Of a stretch of DNA of 64,000 bases, positions 50,436 through 59,718 are shown in pieces. The DNA is taken from positions 992,001 through 1,056,000 of the forward strand of contig NZ_FOUX01000001.1 in assembly GCF_900114995.1 (NCBI RefSeq), read 5' to 3'. The notes under the pieces are model-generated. The model saw nothing but the letters and a program-made list of their open reading frames with translations. It did not search any database and was not told the origin of the DNA. Origin of the DNA: Chitinophaga sp. YR627 (GTDB lineage Bacteria; Bacteroidota; Bacteroidia; Chitinophagales; Chitinophagaceae). A program made the position numbers and the translations under genes. Position 1 is the first letter of the stretch; each line of letters starts with the position of its first letter.

Positions 50436-53400
50436 TTATTTGGTGAGTGGAGCCTTGTACTGATAATCCATCTGTTTCAAGATATTTCTATCCTGATCTC
50501 TGATTACTTTCAGCCTTCCCATATTGTCATACTCGTAAAAAATGATCATTGCCCTGGCGTCCATGCGGCTTGTTATTTGATATGAATCATCATATACATT
50601 GCCTTCAAACGAAGCGCTCTCAGGAATGACCATCAAATTATCTGCAATGCCAGACCCGGAAATAATACACTGGGTTTTTCCTGTTAATGACGCTCTCATT
50701 AGCCGCCATCCGTTCGCTGTTCTGCCACTGTATTCCATACCTGTACCATCTAAAGTACAATTGGCTCCATTCTCAATCCAGATATAAACAACATATTTGG
50801 CAGATGCATCCAGACTGCTCACAGTTATGCTACCTGCAGATAATTGATAAGCCGATTTACCTGATAAGGCTTTTGTAGTCGTCCGGCCAGTCTCCACCCA
50901 TGTTAATTCATTTGGATACTCAAATGATGTAAAAGCGATGTTCGAATTTGTTGGTGTAATGGAGGACGCCTGTGCAAGTCCATTTACTTTTGACCATGTG
51001 TACTTACGGAAAAGTCCATCCCGTTGCTTAATTGTGAGCGGATTTCCATAGCTATCATATTGAAGTATCGCAGCATCCAGATCAGGGGCGTTTGTCAAAA
51101 TAGACGTTTTCAAGCTATCTGTAGCAAGCACATTAGCCTTGTAAGAATAATATAACAGCTCTTTCTTCAACTCTGTACTATTGCTATTCGTACTAACAGA
51201 CAATGGCGTAGTCATTCTGTTCTCTGAAATTAACCTGTTAAGTACAGTGCTGTTGATATGCGCATTAGACAAGGTACCATCAGTAGGATAGGAATATTTA
51301 ACAGATTTCAACTGCCCTTTGCTATCCGTAAAACTCTGTTCTATCAGTTGTTGAGCTTTGTCACCATACTTATATGAATTAACCGAAGAAAGCCGGTTTC
51401 CTGAATTGTCTATGGTAACTGTGGTATCCGAACGTTTATAAAAACGTCCTGTTGGTAGAAAGTACAGATTTTGTGTAGGCAACACATCTGGCTCCAGCAT
51501 TCCTGTGCTAAATTCTTCATCAGCACTTTTATTCACAACCCAATCCACATTAGCAGCCAATATTCCCAAAAGGTCTTTGCTAAAAGATTGCCCTGAAGAA
51601 GATAAAGGATAAAAATTGTAATCGTTTGTTGTGGTCTGTATCGGGATATAAGTAGTATCTACCGTTTTATAGACGATAGTTTTCAGACTATTTCCTCTTA
51701 GCCAGTCAGGATCATATGTAGGCGTAATCGGATAGCCTGGATCTGTTTCAGCTGGCACATACGTGAACTCATAATCCGTACGCTGATTACCAGCGTCTCC
51801 CTTGGCATACTCCCTTACCTTGGGATAGAATACATATCCTCCCTGCGATGTAACAGCTGGTACCACAGAGTTGCCGGAACGTACAAAATGGGATACGTCG
51901 TAAATAAATCCACCGCCCTGAGGGATTGATTCTGTCACATGTATTGACTCTACATGGTTAAACATCGGGATACTAAGTAACGTACCATAAGACGAATCTT
52001 TCTCGGGACTGCTATAGGAAAAATCGCGAATAGTAGCTGGTTTTCCACCAATACTGTCAACATTGATAATACGCTTGATACGGAGCCCACCAACGGTATA
52101 ATTGATGACATTGGTCGTCGCCGGGGTATCAGGAACAGGATAAAAAATAGATGCCGAAAAATACCTAAAACCAGATGGGGGCTCGATATCATTGATACGT
52201 GCAACCGATGCTGTTAAAGTATATGTGCCATTAGGGAGATATACATCATCAAACTTATTAGTAAAAGTCAGTGTTTGGGGACCGGTAAGTATATAATCTC
52301 CACAGGCGGTAGGGTTTGCAGCATCACACATCGGCTCTGCCAAGGCACTGGCAAGTGCGCCCCCTCTATTGCCATTAAAAGGAGATGGTGGTTCATTAAT
52401 GACAAACTGTAGTTCATACACGTTGTCAAGGAACTCGCCGTTATATTTAATATCAGAAAGCGTTATAGCTTTATTTTTGGATTTTGGCTCTATATATTTC
52501 GATGGCTGGTAGCCAATCTTATTGGCTTCAAAATCGAAACTGGTTGTACCGCCAGTTGGATATTCAATCTTTGATAGAACCCCTGTCAACATAGCAGCCT
52601 CGTTAGACTTCCTGTCTGCCCCTGGAATAACGGTCATAGATATATTTCCGTTGGGCAATGTTGTATAAAAAGTTTCCTTTGGCACCAGCGTATTGGGATT
52701 TGTATTAGTAGCACCATTGGCATATCCCCAGAAGTCCTGTGAATAGGATAAGCGGCAGGGCAGCACTCCACTGTTATAAGTGAATTTATGGCTCAGCGGA
52801 CTGTCTGTATCGATTTTACCTCGTTCATCCACGGACAACAGCCTCAATCGTTTCTGGTTTCGCGTCGGATCTGGTATATTGCCAGTGCATCCGGCACTGA
52901 GATAGTAGTCATAGTTAAATGTGAAAGACTTTATTAATTGACCAGTTGCATTTTTTACATTGATCCGTGCCAAAGCGTAATCGTCTTTCATATCTTGTCT
53001 GACAGTCGTGGCCGGTATAAATTCAATTTTGTACTTCCTCGACTGTATAGACGACAATCTCGAAATGCCAGATATGTAGTTGTGAGACAGACAATTCAGA
53101 TTAGGTCTGTTCATATTCCTTTCTCCTGTCAATAAAGTATATGTAGTACTGGAACCCTGGGAATAAAAGTCATAATCGAGCTGCGTATAGGCTAGTATAA
53201 TTGAATCCGTCTGGTTTGCATTGACAACCTTTGACAGATACCATGCGGAAATAACATTGTTGAAATTGTTCGTTTCAACATCACACCTTACCGTACTGGT
53301 AGTCATTTCTTTGTTTTCAAAATAATAGCTCGTACCATCCTGTGCCACAACTTTCCACGTGTTATTCACCGCATTGCGAATAATTTTAACCGACTGTTGC

Positions 53401-53966
53401 GGCAGACACGTAAAGGTCCTTGTCTCCTGGTCAAATGCAAACTTACCACTGATGCCCGCTGCGTTAAAATAAAATACGTCTGGCTCCAGGTCCAGCCTAC
53501 CAATACTTGCCTCTTTAATGATGCTGTCATGTAGCTTCGCAGACGCGTGATTTACATAATAATCGTTGGTCTGTACGAATGAAAAAAAACCAATCTCTGC
53601 TTCATTATCATCTGGCAATCCACGTACCTCTCTGGTAATTGCTCCCCCAGCAGATAAGGACCATGCAAGTCCAACCCAGCTTGCTGGTTCGTCAACCTTT
53701 ATCCCTCCGGCGTGATAAGATAAAGATATTGGCAGCTGAAGACCATTTTCATCCACAGTATGAATAGGTATATTGATACCCGGTATTCCGCTACTCAATG
53801 TCACAGGAACATCACCATACTTCATAATGGAATTGGCATTAGGCGATACCGGGAGTAAACTATTTAAACTTTTTATATAATTCCCATTTGTCTGCGCTCG
53901 TGTATTGAAAAGCAAAAAGAAAAAAAAGCAGTTCAACAGGCAGAACTTAAATAATCGTTTAGTCAC
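50436..53966 (-). CDS. Large Rhs/YD-repeat-like secreted protein
   Basis: 1176 aa, GTG start; signal peptide with a run of phenylalanines (NCFFFFLLFNTRAQ). The N-terminal half is beta-rich with LSYHAGGIKVDEPASWVGLA then WSLSAGGAITREVRG, reminiscent of the N-terminal SpvB/TcaB-like part of insecticidal toxin complexes. Its end reads VIRDQDRNILKQMDYQYKAP, a YD-repeat tail typical of Rhs shells. It ends 10 bp before the DUF6443 Rhs gene and is very probably its partner: the two proteins together could make a closed Rhs/TcB-TcC-like cocoon. No toxin tip of its own is seen. Confidence 0.85.
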   Translation of the reverse strand: MTKRLFKFCLLNCFFFFLLFNTRAQTNGNYIKSLNSLLPVSPNANSIMKYGDVPVTLSSGIPGINIPIHTVDENGLQLPISLSYHAGGIKVDEPASWVGLAWSLSAGGAITREVRGLPDDNEAEIGFFSFVQTNDYYVNHASAKLHDSIIKEASIGRLDLEPDVFYFNAAGISGKFAFDQETRTFTCLPQQSVKIIRNAVNNTWKVVAQDGTSYYFENKEMTTSTVRCDVETNNFNNVISAWYLSKVVNANQTDSIILAYTQLDYDFYSQGSSTTYTLLTGERNMNRPNLNCLSHNYISGISRLSSIQSRKYKIEFIPATTVRQDMKDDYALARINVKNATGQLIKSFTFNYDYYLSAGCTGNIPDPTRNQKRLRLLSVDERGKIDTDSPLSHKFTYNSGVLPCRLSYSQDFWGYANGATNTNPNTLVPKETFYTTLPNGNISMTVIPGADRKSNEAAMLTGVLSKIEYPTGGTTSFDFEANKIGYQPSKYIEPKSKNKAITLSDIKYNGEFLDNVYELQFVINEPPSPFNGNRGGALASALAEPMCDAANPTACGDYILTGPQTLTFTNKFDDVYLPNGTYTLTASVARINDIEPPSGFRYFSASIFYPVPDTPATTNVINYTVGGLRIKRIINVDSIGGKPATIRDFSYSSPEKDSSYGTLLSIPMFNHVESIHVTESIPQGGGFIYDVSHFVRSGNSVVPAVTSQGGYVFYPKVREYAKGDAGNQRTDYEFTYVPAETDPGYPITPTYDPDWLRGNSLKTIVYKTVDTTYIPIQTTTNDYNFYPLSSSGQSFSKDLLGILAANVDWVVNKSADEEFSTGMLEPDVLPTQNLYFLPTGRFYKRSDTTVTIDNSGNRLSSVNSYKYGDKAQQLIEQSFTDSKGQLKSVKYSYPTDGTLSNAHINSTVLNRLISENRMTTPLSVSTNSNSTELKKELLYYSYKANVLATDSLKTSILTNAPDLDAAILQYDSYGNPLTIKQRDGLFRKYTWSKVNGLAQASSITPTNSNIAFTSFEYPNELTWVETGRTTTKALSGKSAYQLSAGSITVSSLDASAKYVVYIWIENGANCTLDGTGMEYSGRTANGWRLMRASLTGKTQCIISGSGIADNLMVIPESASFEGNVYDDSYQITSRMDARAMIIFYEYDNMGRLKVIRDQDRNILKQMDYQYKAPLTK

Positions 53967-54065
53967 AGCTACTTTTAATATTTTAATGTTATAATAGCCA
54001 GCAGCATGTTTATATGCAATCTGGAAATATCACTTATCCTTTTCTAGGATTTTTTGTCTGGAACC

Positions 54066-55010
54066 CTACTTCGTTTTATTCATGCTTTGATCAGATTGCC
54101 TTTCAAGTTCGCGGATGCGCTTTTCCTGCTCAATCAAATGCAACGTCAGCTCCTCAATCTTCTGCAATAAAATCTTGTTCATCTCTCCAAGATCAATTCC
54201 CTCTTTTGTCACCTCTTTAGCAGACGGCACATCCGGAAGGTGCTTGTTAGCCTTGATATAATTCTCCAGCTCACATAGTGAAGGCAGTTTATACTCCGGT
54301 TCGAATACAAAATCCGCCCAGTTATTCTGCTCTACCTTCACTCTTTTTCCTCTAATTGCCCCACTTACTGCCAGTTTAAATTCTCCCGGATCAGTAGTGC
54401 CGACCGCAATATTTCCCAAAAAATAGTTATTACCCTGCCCTGCATAATAAGCAGTACTTGATGAAGTATAGCCATAGGTATTAATATCCGGGTCTACAGC
54501 TGTTTTTACCGTATACGTAATGCCACCAGGTTTATAGGTGATTGGAAGAACCGTGCCGTCGTAAACCTGTGGCGCGACCGGAAAACTCGATTTATAGAAG
54601 TATGTAGTGTTGCCACGCAACCAGATAACAATAGTAGCTGCATTATTATCACTGGACACATCCTTCCAGCCGGCAACAAATAATCCCTTGGTGGGAACTG
54701 CAAGGTTAGCCTGCTTCACGTCTCCATCTATAAATCCGGCTCCATGACCGGCATTTCGAACGTGAAAACGAAACTTTGCAATCATAGATCCGCTGTTACT
54801 TCCGTCGTTATTCGTTGAAGACCGACCCAATTCCAGATCCGTAGCTACATTCGAAAGCCATCCACCATCAAAAAAGCTAACAGGATAATACTTATCGATG
54901 TCACCCTTTACTCTGATTGTATCCGTTCTTACCTGAGCCTTTAGAGCGCCAACAGTTAAAAGGGACAGCATGCCCAATACTGCTGTTATTATGATTTTAC
55001 TTCTTTTCAC
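54066..55010 (-). CDS. Tail-fibre-like secreted protein with coiled-coil C-terminus
   Basis: 314 aa, GTG start, signal peptide (IIITAVLGMLSLLTVGALKA). The central part is beta-rich without known domain; the C-terminal ~90 aa (VEQNNWADFVFEPEYKLPSL, ELENYIKANKHLPDVPSAKE, then MNKILLQKIEELTLHLIEQE) are a module common to Bacteroidota tail-fibre-like or S74-chaperone-like proteins and end in a coiled coil. Almost the same module ends the next upstream protein. Located directly upstream of the Rhs genes, it probably forms part of the delivery apparatus or a surface adhesin. Confidence 0.8.
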   Translation of the reverse strand: MKRSKIIITAVLGMLSLLTVGALKAQVRTDTIRVKGDIDKYYPVSFFDGGWLSNVATDLELGRSSTNNDGSNSGSMIAKFRFHVRNAGHGAGFIDGDVKQANLAVPTKGLFVAGWKDVSSDNNAATIVIWLRGNTTYFYKSSFPVAPQVYDGTVLPITYKPGGITYTVKTAVDPDINTYGYTSSSTAYYAGQGNNYFLGNIAVGTTDPGEFKLAVSGAIRGKRVKVEQNNWADFVFEPEYKLPSLCELENYIKANKHLPDVPSAKEVTKEGIDLGEMNKILLQKIEELTLHLIEQEKRIRELERQSDQSMNKTK

Positions 55011-55200
55011 AATTGTATATATTTAATGATTGGTTAATTTTTATGCTGAAATGTGGGTAACGCCAACCATCAGGTATAACCTAACAGATGTCTGGCAAAG
55101 CCGGGAAACCCCAATAGACGAGTCAATATGTTGTCAATTTGAAAAAGTAAATTGATTGGCTTTACTATCACGAGAAAGTCGATTGAGCCAATAGCTAATG

Positions 55201-56325
55201 CTATTTCGATTTTAATTCTTCTGTAATTAGTCGCACCTTTTCTTCCAGATCTCTGTTCCTTTTGCTTTCTTCAATCAAATGCAAAGTCAACTCTTCAATC
55301 TTCTGCAACAGGATCTTATTCATCTCTCCAACATCAATCCCTTCTTTCACCACATCTTTCGCAGAGGGCACGTTCGGCAGGTGCTTGTTAGCTTTAATAT
55401 AAGTTTCCAGCTCGGCTAATGAAGGCAGTTTATACTCCGGCTCAAAGACAAAATCTGCCCAGTTTTTCTGCTCAACTTTAACCCGCTGAGAAAAAATAGC
55501 TCCATTTACAGTTAGCATCGCTTCAGATGAAGGATTAGTAGTTCCTATACCAACATTCCCGGTACGGTTGATCACCATTCTGGGAAGCCCATTCGTAAAC
55601 AACTTTATACCACCTGCTCCACTAAGCCAGAATGAATAAGCTCCTGTATTCCAACTGTCCGATGTCCACTGGAACCCATAATGAGGTTGTGGCTTACCAT
55701 CGTAGGTGAAATTATCTGTCAGTGATACGCCAAATGGTTTATTCCCAAAAATGGATACACTGTTATAAAAAGTCTGCGCACCTGATGGATCGGTCAAAGG
55801 CAGTCGTGTAAACACGTTATTATCGAAGTCACATTTAATCGGACCCGCTACTGAAGTAGCAAATCCCGTTGGCGCTGTTGTGGTCACTCCAAATGGCGCC
55901 GTATTCAATGGGTTATCAAACTCAAAATTACTTTCCGTACGATAGTAGACAAATCCCCAAAGAAAGTTTGAACGTACCCATAACGCATTGTTATAGATAT
56001 AAAATGTTGCCGCTGCAGGATTACCCGAGGTACACACGATTTCCAGTCCATCAAACCGGTCTGGAGTATTTTCATATTTGTCCACCCGTATGGAGTAAGT
56101 TCCTTGCTGGTTAAAATAGTTGGCATCTGCCTGAACACTCACTTCGACAATAGTAGAATATCGATGATTCGATGCATTCACCTGCAATAATTTGAAATAA
56201 TTTAAGTTGTTGGATGCATTCTGAATAGCACCAGCCCTTGTCCAGCTGGTCTGCGCACTGGCAGGGGAAACTATATTCAGCATGACTAATGCCCATACAA
56301 AAAGACAATGAAATACTTGTTTCAT
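55201..56325 (-). CDS. Tail-fibre-like secreted protein with coiled-coil C-terminus
   Basis: 374 aa with a signal peptide (VFHCLFVWALVMLNIVSPAS AQ). The N-terminal region up to ~260 is beta-rich. The end, VEQKNWADFVFEPEYKLPSL, ELETYIKANKHLPNVPSAKD and MNKILLQKIEELTLHLIEES, is almost identical to the end of the neighbouring protein, while the N-terminal parts differ. RTGNVGIGTTNPSSEAMLTV before the module is a classical tail-fibre beta-helix motif. Its stop lies 190 bp before the next start, so each has its own translation signals. Confidence 0.82.
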   Translation of the reverse strand: MKQVFHCLFVWALVMLNIVSPASAQTSWTRAGAIQNASNNLNYFKLLQVNASNHRYSTIVEVSVQADANYFNQQGTYSIRVDKYENTPDRFDGLEIVCTSGNPAAATFYIYNNALWVRSNFLWGFVYYRTESNFEFDNPLNTAPFGVTTTAPTGFATSVAGPIKCDFDNNVFTRLPLTDPSGAQTFYNSVSIFGNKPFGVSLTDNFTYDGKPQPHYGFQWTSDSWNTGAYSFWLSGAGGIKLFTNGLPRMVINRTGNVGIGTTNPSSEAMLTVNGAIFSQRVKVEQKNWADFVFEPEYKLPSLAELETYIKANKHLPNVPSAKDVVKEGIDVGEMNKILLQKIEELTLHLIEESKRNRDLEEKVRLITEELKSK

Positions 56326-56405
56326 AAAAGATGTATTAAATATTTAAGCGTATAAATTAGATGATAAGGTTTATCTGATTTTTATAGCGTTCTGGATTAA
56401 ATCAA

Positions 56406-57845
56406 TTACCAGATATATCCTAAGCGGAGTTTAACAGGACTTGTGGCAGGGGTGTTCCGTTGGGCCAGAAAATCATACAACAACATGATATTGCCTTTCA
56501 GTTTCGGACCGGCTTTGTATTTCTTCGAGACGCCCAACAAGGCACTCCCTTGCCAGCCGCTCCAATCCTTCAGCTGGCCTGCACGAGATATCGTTGAAAC
56601 ATGGTTCTGCTCAAAGCCTCCATTTACGAAAAACGTGCCCTTTAGCTTCCAGTCTGCAAAAGAGCGCAGGCCTACACCCTGGTGGCTCACAGCTATGTGA
56701 TTCCAGCCTGAACCCAGTCCTAATTTATAAGACGCACCTATACCAGCAGAGCCATTCTTATGAAACTTATAGCCCACCTGGCCCGCAATGTCAGAGGTAG
56801 TTGGAAAATAACGGTTAGACTTTTGGAACTGAATATTTCCGCCAAACTCTAATCGTTGCAGGAAGCTTTTAGTCTTCATCGGATTGGGTTTGAAATCGGG
56901 CATTTCACCAGCATTATCCAGATCGGGAAATTTTTCCTTCAAATCATTCAACTGAGCTCTGGCCTGCTCCATCTGCTGGCCAACAGCCTGACGGGCCACA
57001 GGATCACTGCCCAGCCGCTGCTGGATCAGCTGTTCCACCTGTGAACGGGTTTGCAAACCTTCCAGGCGCTGAGGCACATTGCTACCGGCATTACCCAAGT
57101 TGAACAGGCTTGCTATCTGAGAATGCTTACGGAGGAAATCATTGTACTCAGGCATCTTCTTTAGTACCTCCATAGCCTTCGCCTCTGCCTTCTTTTTGTC
57201 TTTGAGTACAGCCTTGTACTCGCTAACCTGCTGACCATAGTAATAAGCCTCCTTATTGATCTTCATCAGGTCTTTAGAAAAGCCCGTATACTTCGACAGC
57301 TGTTCCTTCAGCTCTTTCTTATGTTGGCGGATATAAGCCTTGATCTGGTCCGCCTGCTGCAGTTTGTCCTGAAGAGAGGCCACGCTCTTCGTCGCATCAT
57401 TTAGTTTCCCCTTAGGAAAGCCCAGGAGATCACCTTTGCCTTCGAGAAAGTTTAGGGAATTGCTTAAAGTATCGAGATACCCGTTTGCGCTCCCTAAGGG
57501 CAGCTTGCCTGGCAGCTTACTTTTAAGTCCCGCCCTCAAATTCCCCAAACTATCAATAGACCTGGAGAAAATATTCATTGCCGCTACAGAGTCAACCTTC
57601 CATAGGCGGACTTTCATCTTTTTCTCCTGCTTCATCAGGCGGCTCAAAACCTTGTCGGTATGTGTGCTTACCTGGTGCTCCATACGGGCTGACTTCTGTT
57701 TTACCTGCGAAAGATATCTGGCAGGCAACTGAGATGATTTTATAATACTGCTATCCTGGACCGGCGAACTCGAATCTTTACGCTGTGAGTCAACAGAAAC
57801 GTGCAGATTTATCATAAGAAGACTTACAATAATCCAACTACTCAT
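56406..57845 (-). CDS. Envelope protein with coiled coil and C-terminal barrel, first gene of the Rhs locus
   Basis: 479 aa with an N-terminal signal sequence (SSWIIVSLLMINLHVSVDS). Residues ~45-340 are strongly helical and charged, with heptad-like repeats (QIKAYIRQHKKELKEQLSKY, KDKKKAEAKAMEVLKKMPEY). The C-terminal ~120 aa (QRLEFGGNIQFQKSNRYFPT ... VKLRLGYIW) alternate polar and hydrophobic residues and end in W, fitting a small outer-membrane beta-barrel. I do not know the family. It could anchor the Rhs-associated proteins to the outer membrane. It appears to start the operon. Confidence 0.75.
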   Translation of the reverse strand: MSSWIIVSLLMINLHVSVDSQRKDSSSPVQDSSIIKSSQLPARYLSQVKQKSARMEHQVSTHTDKVLSRLMKQEKKMKVRLWKVDSVAAMNIFSRSIDSLGNLRAGLKSKLPGKLPLGSANGYLDTLSNSLNFLEGKGDLLGFPKGKLNDATKSVASLQDKLQQADQIKAYIRQHKKELKEQLSKYTGFSKDLMKINKEAYYYGQQVSEYKAVLKDKKKAEAKAMEVLKKMPEYNDFLRKHSQIASLFNLGNAGSNVPQRLEGLQTRSQVEQLIQQRLGSDPVARQAVGQQMEQARAQLNDLKEKFPDLDNAGEMPDFKPNPMKTKSFLQRLEFGGNIQFQKSNRYFPTTSDIAGQVGYKFHKNGSAGIGASYKLGLGSGWNHIAVSHQGVGLRSFADWKLKGTFFVNGGFEQNHVSTISRAGQLKDWSGWQGSALLGVSKKYKAGPKLKGNIMLLYDFLAQRNTPATSPVKLRLGYIW

Positions 57846-58163
57846 AAGTATAAGGTTAATATCTAAATTGAAAATGCTGACATTCTACGAACAAAGTATA
57901 GGTAACCACAACGGTTATTGGGAACACAAAACTTTTACCGGGCTCAAAGATTGCAAAACAAGCTGAAAAAACACATAACATCTTCGTTGTATGGCAGTTA
58001 TCCCATTGCCTCCCTCCATTTTAAACAAAGAAAGCAACAGCATACGCATTCTATATGCGTGAAGAAATTTAGTGTTTATTCTTCGGAACAAATGATAGAC
58101 CATTAGGCCAATCAGATTTTTAACAGTGTTAATTTCATGTCTCAGGATATCTGGCAAGATATA
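57846..58163. other. Spacer between Rhs locus and efflux operon
   Basis: No real gene seen; a 130-codon minus-strand frame (57915-58307) overlaps the end of the efflux gene and its terminator and looks fortuitous. The Rhs-locus promoter must lie here; a TATACTTTG string near 57895 resembles a -7 box but has the wrong spacing. Confidence 0.4.
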
Positions 58164-58196
58164 TAAAAAAACGGAAGGCGAAGCATCTGCTCCGCC
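58164..58196 (-). terminator. Terminator of the RND efflux operon
   Basis: On the minus strand GGCGGAGC-AGAT-GCTTCGCC (one wobble) followed by TTCCG and a T run. Confidence 0.65.
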
Positions 58197-58290
58197 CGCT
58201 CCGTCATCAGGTAAACTGTCAGCCCACAAACCGCAGCCACACACATCCCCAACAGCCTTACCTTTATACACCCAACATCCTTTACCGTCA

Positions 58291-59700
58291 CTAAATACCA
58301 CCACCAAGACTCCTATACAAATCAGCTATTGCGGTCAACTGCGAACGCTTAATACCCGCAAGGTCCAGTTCACATTGCAGGACATTACTTTGTGCTGTAA
58401 TTACCTCCAGGTAGTTCGCCATTCCGTTTTGGAAAAGTGCATTTGCATTCACAGTAGCTTCCTGCAGGGTTTTGACACGTTCAGTTACAATGGTCTCCCT
58501 TTCCTTTAGTTTTTCGATATTAACCAAAGCATCCGAGACCTCACTTACCGCTTTCAATACCGTCTGCCTGAAAAGCAGAGCGGTTTTCTCCCGTTCGATC
58601 TGTGCCACCTGATATTGTGTGCTTAATTCTTTATGCTGAATGAATGGTTGCGCTATACCAGCCCCGACGATGCCGAAAATTGATCCTGGTATATTGAACC
58701 AGTCACTTGCCTTGAGTGCGTTCAGACCACCGGAGGCCGTTATACGTAATGCAGGATATAGTTGCGCTTTCGCAATACCAACCCGCGCATTTGCGGCCAT
58801 CAGATCCAATTCCCTGCTTTTAACATCGGGTCTCCGGTTGACCATTTCAGATGGGATACCCGTAGATAAGATGGAAGGAAAAATAATGTCATTGAGCAGG
58901 CTATTCCGGTCAATCTTATCCGGAAGTTGCCCTGTTAAGACCCGAAGCGCATTTTCCTGAATAGTAATTTCCTGCTGCAGTTGTGGTACCAGTCCAGCTG
59001 ATACCTGACGTTGAGCAAGCGCTTGCTGCACACCCAGCAATGTGACCTGTCCGGCGTCGTACTGTAGCTGGACGATACGCACTGTGCTGTCGTTGAGTAT
59101 AAGATTCTTTTTTACAACATGCAGTTGAGCATCCAGCATCAGTAAATTAAAATACCCTTGCGATACAGCTGCAATCAGGCTTGTCTGCACTGCTTTACGT
59201 GCTTCCTGGGATTGCAGATATACAGCCAGGGCAAGTCTGTTGGTATTCCTGATCTTGCCCCATATATCAGCTTCCCAGCTCAGCGCAAGATTGGCGGAGT
59301 AATCTTCCAGGTGATCTGTTCCCAAAAACTGGCCAAGTGTCAAACCGTTTAAACTGTTGTTTGATGGATTCGTGGTGGAGGCTGTGACATTCAGTCCAAC
59401 AGTCGGTACATTATTCCATCTAGATTGCTTTAGGAGTAACTGTGTCTGCTTCAGGTTCTCAAGTGCGAGTAACATGTCGAAGTTTCTTGTTAATGCACTA
59501 TCGATCAAATCCTGCAGCGTCTTGTCTGTAAAAAAGGATTTCCAGGGAATATTTGCAATGCTGACACTGTCAGCATCCCTGACGTTACGGTAAGCAGGAG
59601 GCAAATCCGATGGTGGTGTTGGCAGATCCCTGGATACCTTGCAGGCGCCAGCCAGGGTCAGCGAGAAAAGGACCTGATATATTTTTATATGATTGTTCAT
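58291..59700 (-). CDS. Outer-membrane efflux lipoprotein, NodT/TolC family
   Basis: 469 aa. Lipobox at SLTLAGACKVSRD (C20), then the NodT signature PAYRNVRDADSVSIANIPWK and two OEP repeats with long amphipathic helices (YSANLALSWEADIWGKIRNT in the first). It forms a trimeric channel through the outer membrane for the RND pump. It ends the adaptor-pump-channel operon: its start is 18 bp after the pump gene. Confidence 0.95.
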   Translation of the reverse strand: MNNHIKIYQVLFSLTLAGACKVSRDLPTPPSDLPPAYRNVRDADSVSIANIPWKSFFTDKTLQDLIDSALTRNFDMLLALENLKQTQLLLKQSRWNNVPTVGLNVTASTTNPSNNSLNGLTLGQFLGTDHLEDYSANLALSWEADIWGKIRNTNRLALAVYLQSQEARKAVQTSLIAAVSQGYFNLLMLDAQLHVVKKNLILNDSTVRIVQLQYDAGQVTLLGVQQALAQRQVSAGLVPQLQQEITIQENALRVLTGQLPDKIDRNSLLNDIIFPSILSTGIPSEMVNRRPDVKSRELDLMAANARVGIAKAQLYPALRITASGGLNALKASDWFNIPGSIFGIVGAGIAQPFIQHKELSTQYQVAQIEREKTALLFRQTVLKAVSEVSDALVNIEKLKERETIVTERVKTLQEATVNANALFQNGMANYLEVITAQSNVLQCELDLAGIKRSQLTAIADLYRSLGGGI

Positions 59701-59718
59701 GGCTTGTATATAAGGTAA

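Noticed and set aside
57915..58307. 130-codon minus-strand ORF between Rhs and efflux loci
   Set aside because: Overlaps the end of the channel gene and includes its terminator hairpin; sequence not protein-like.
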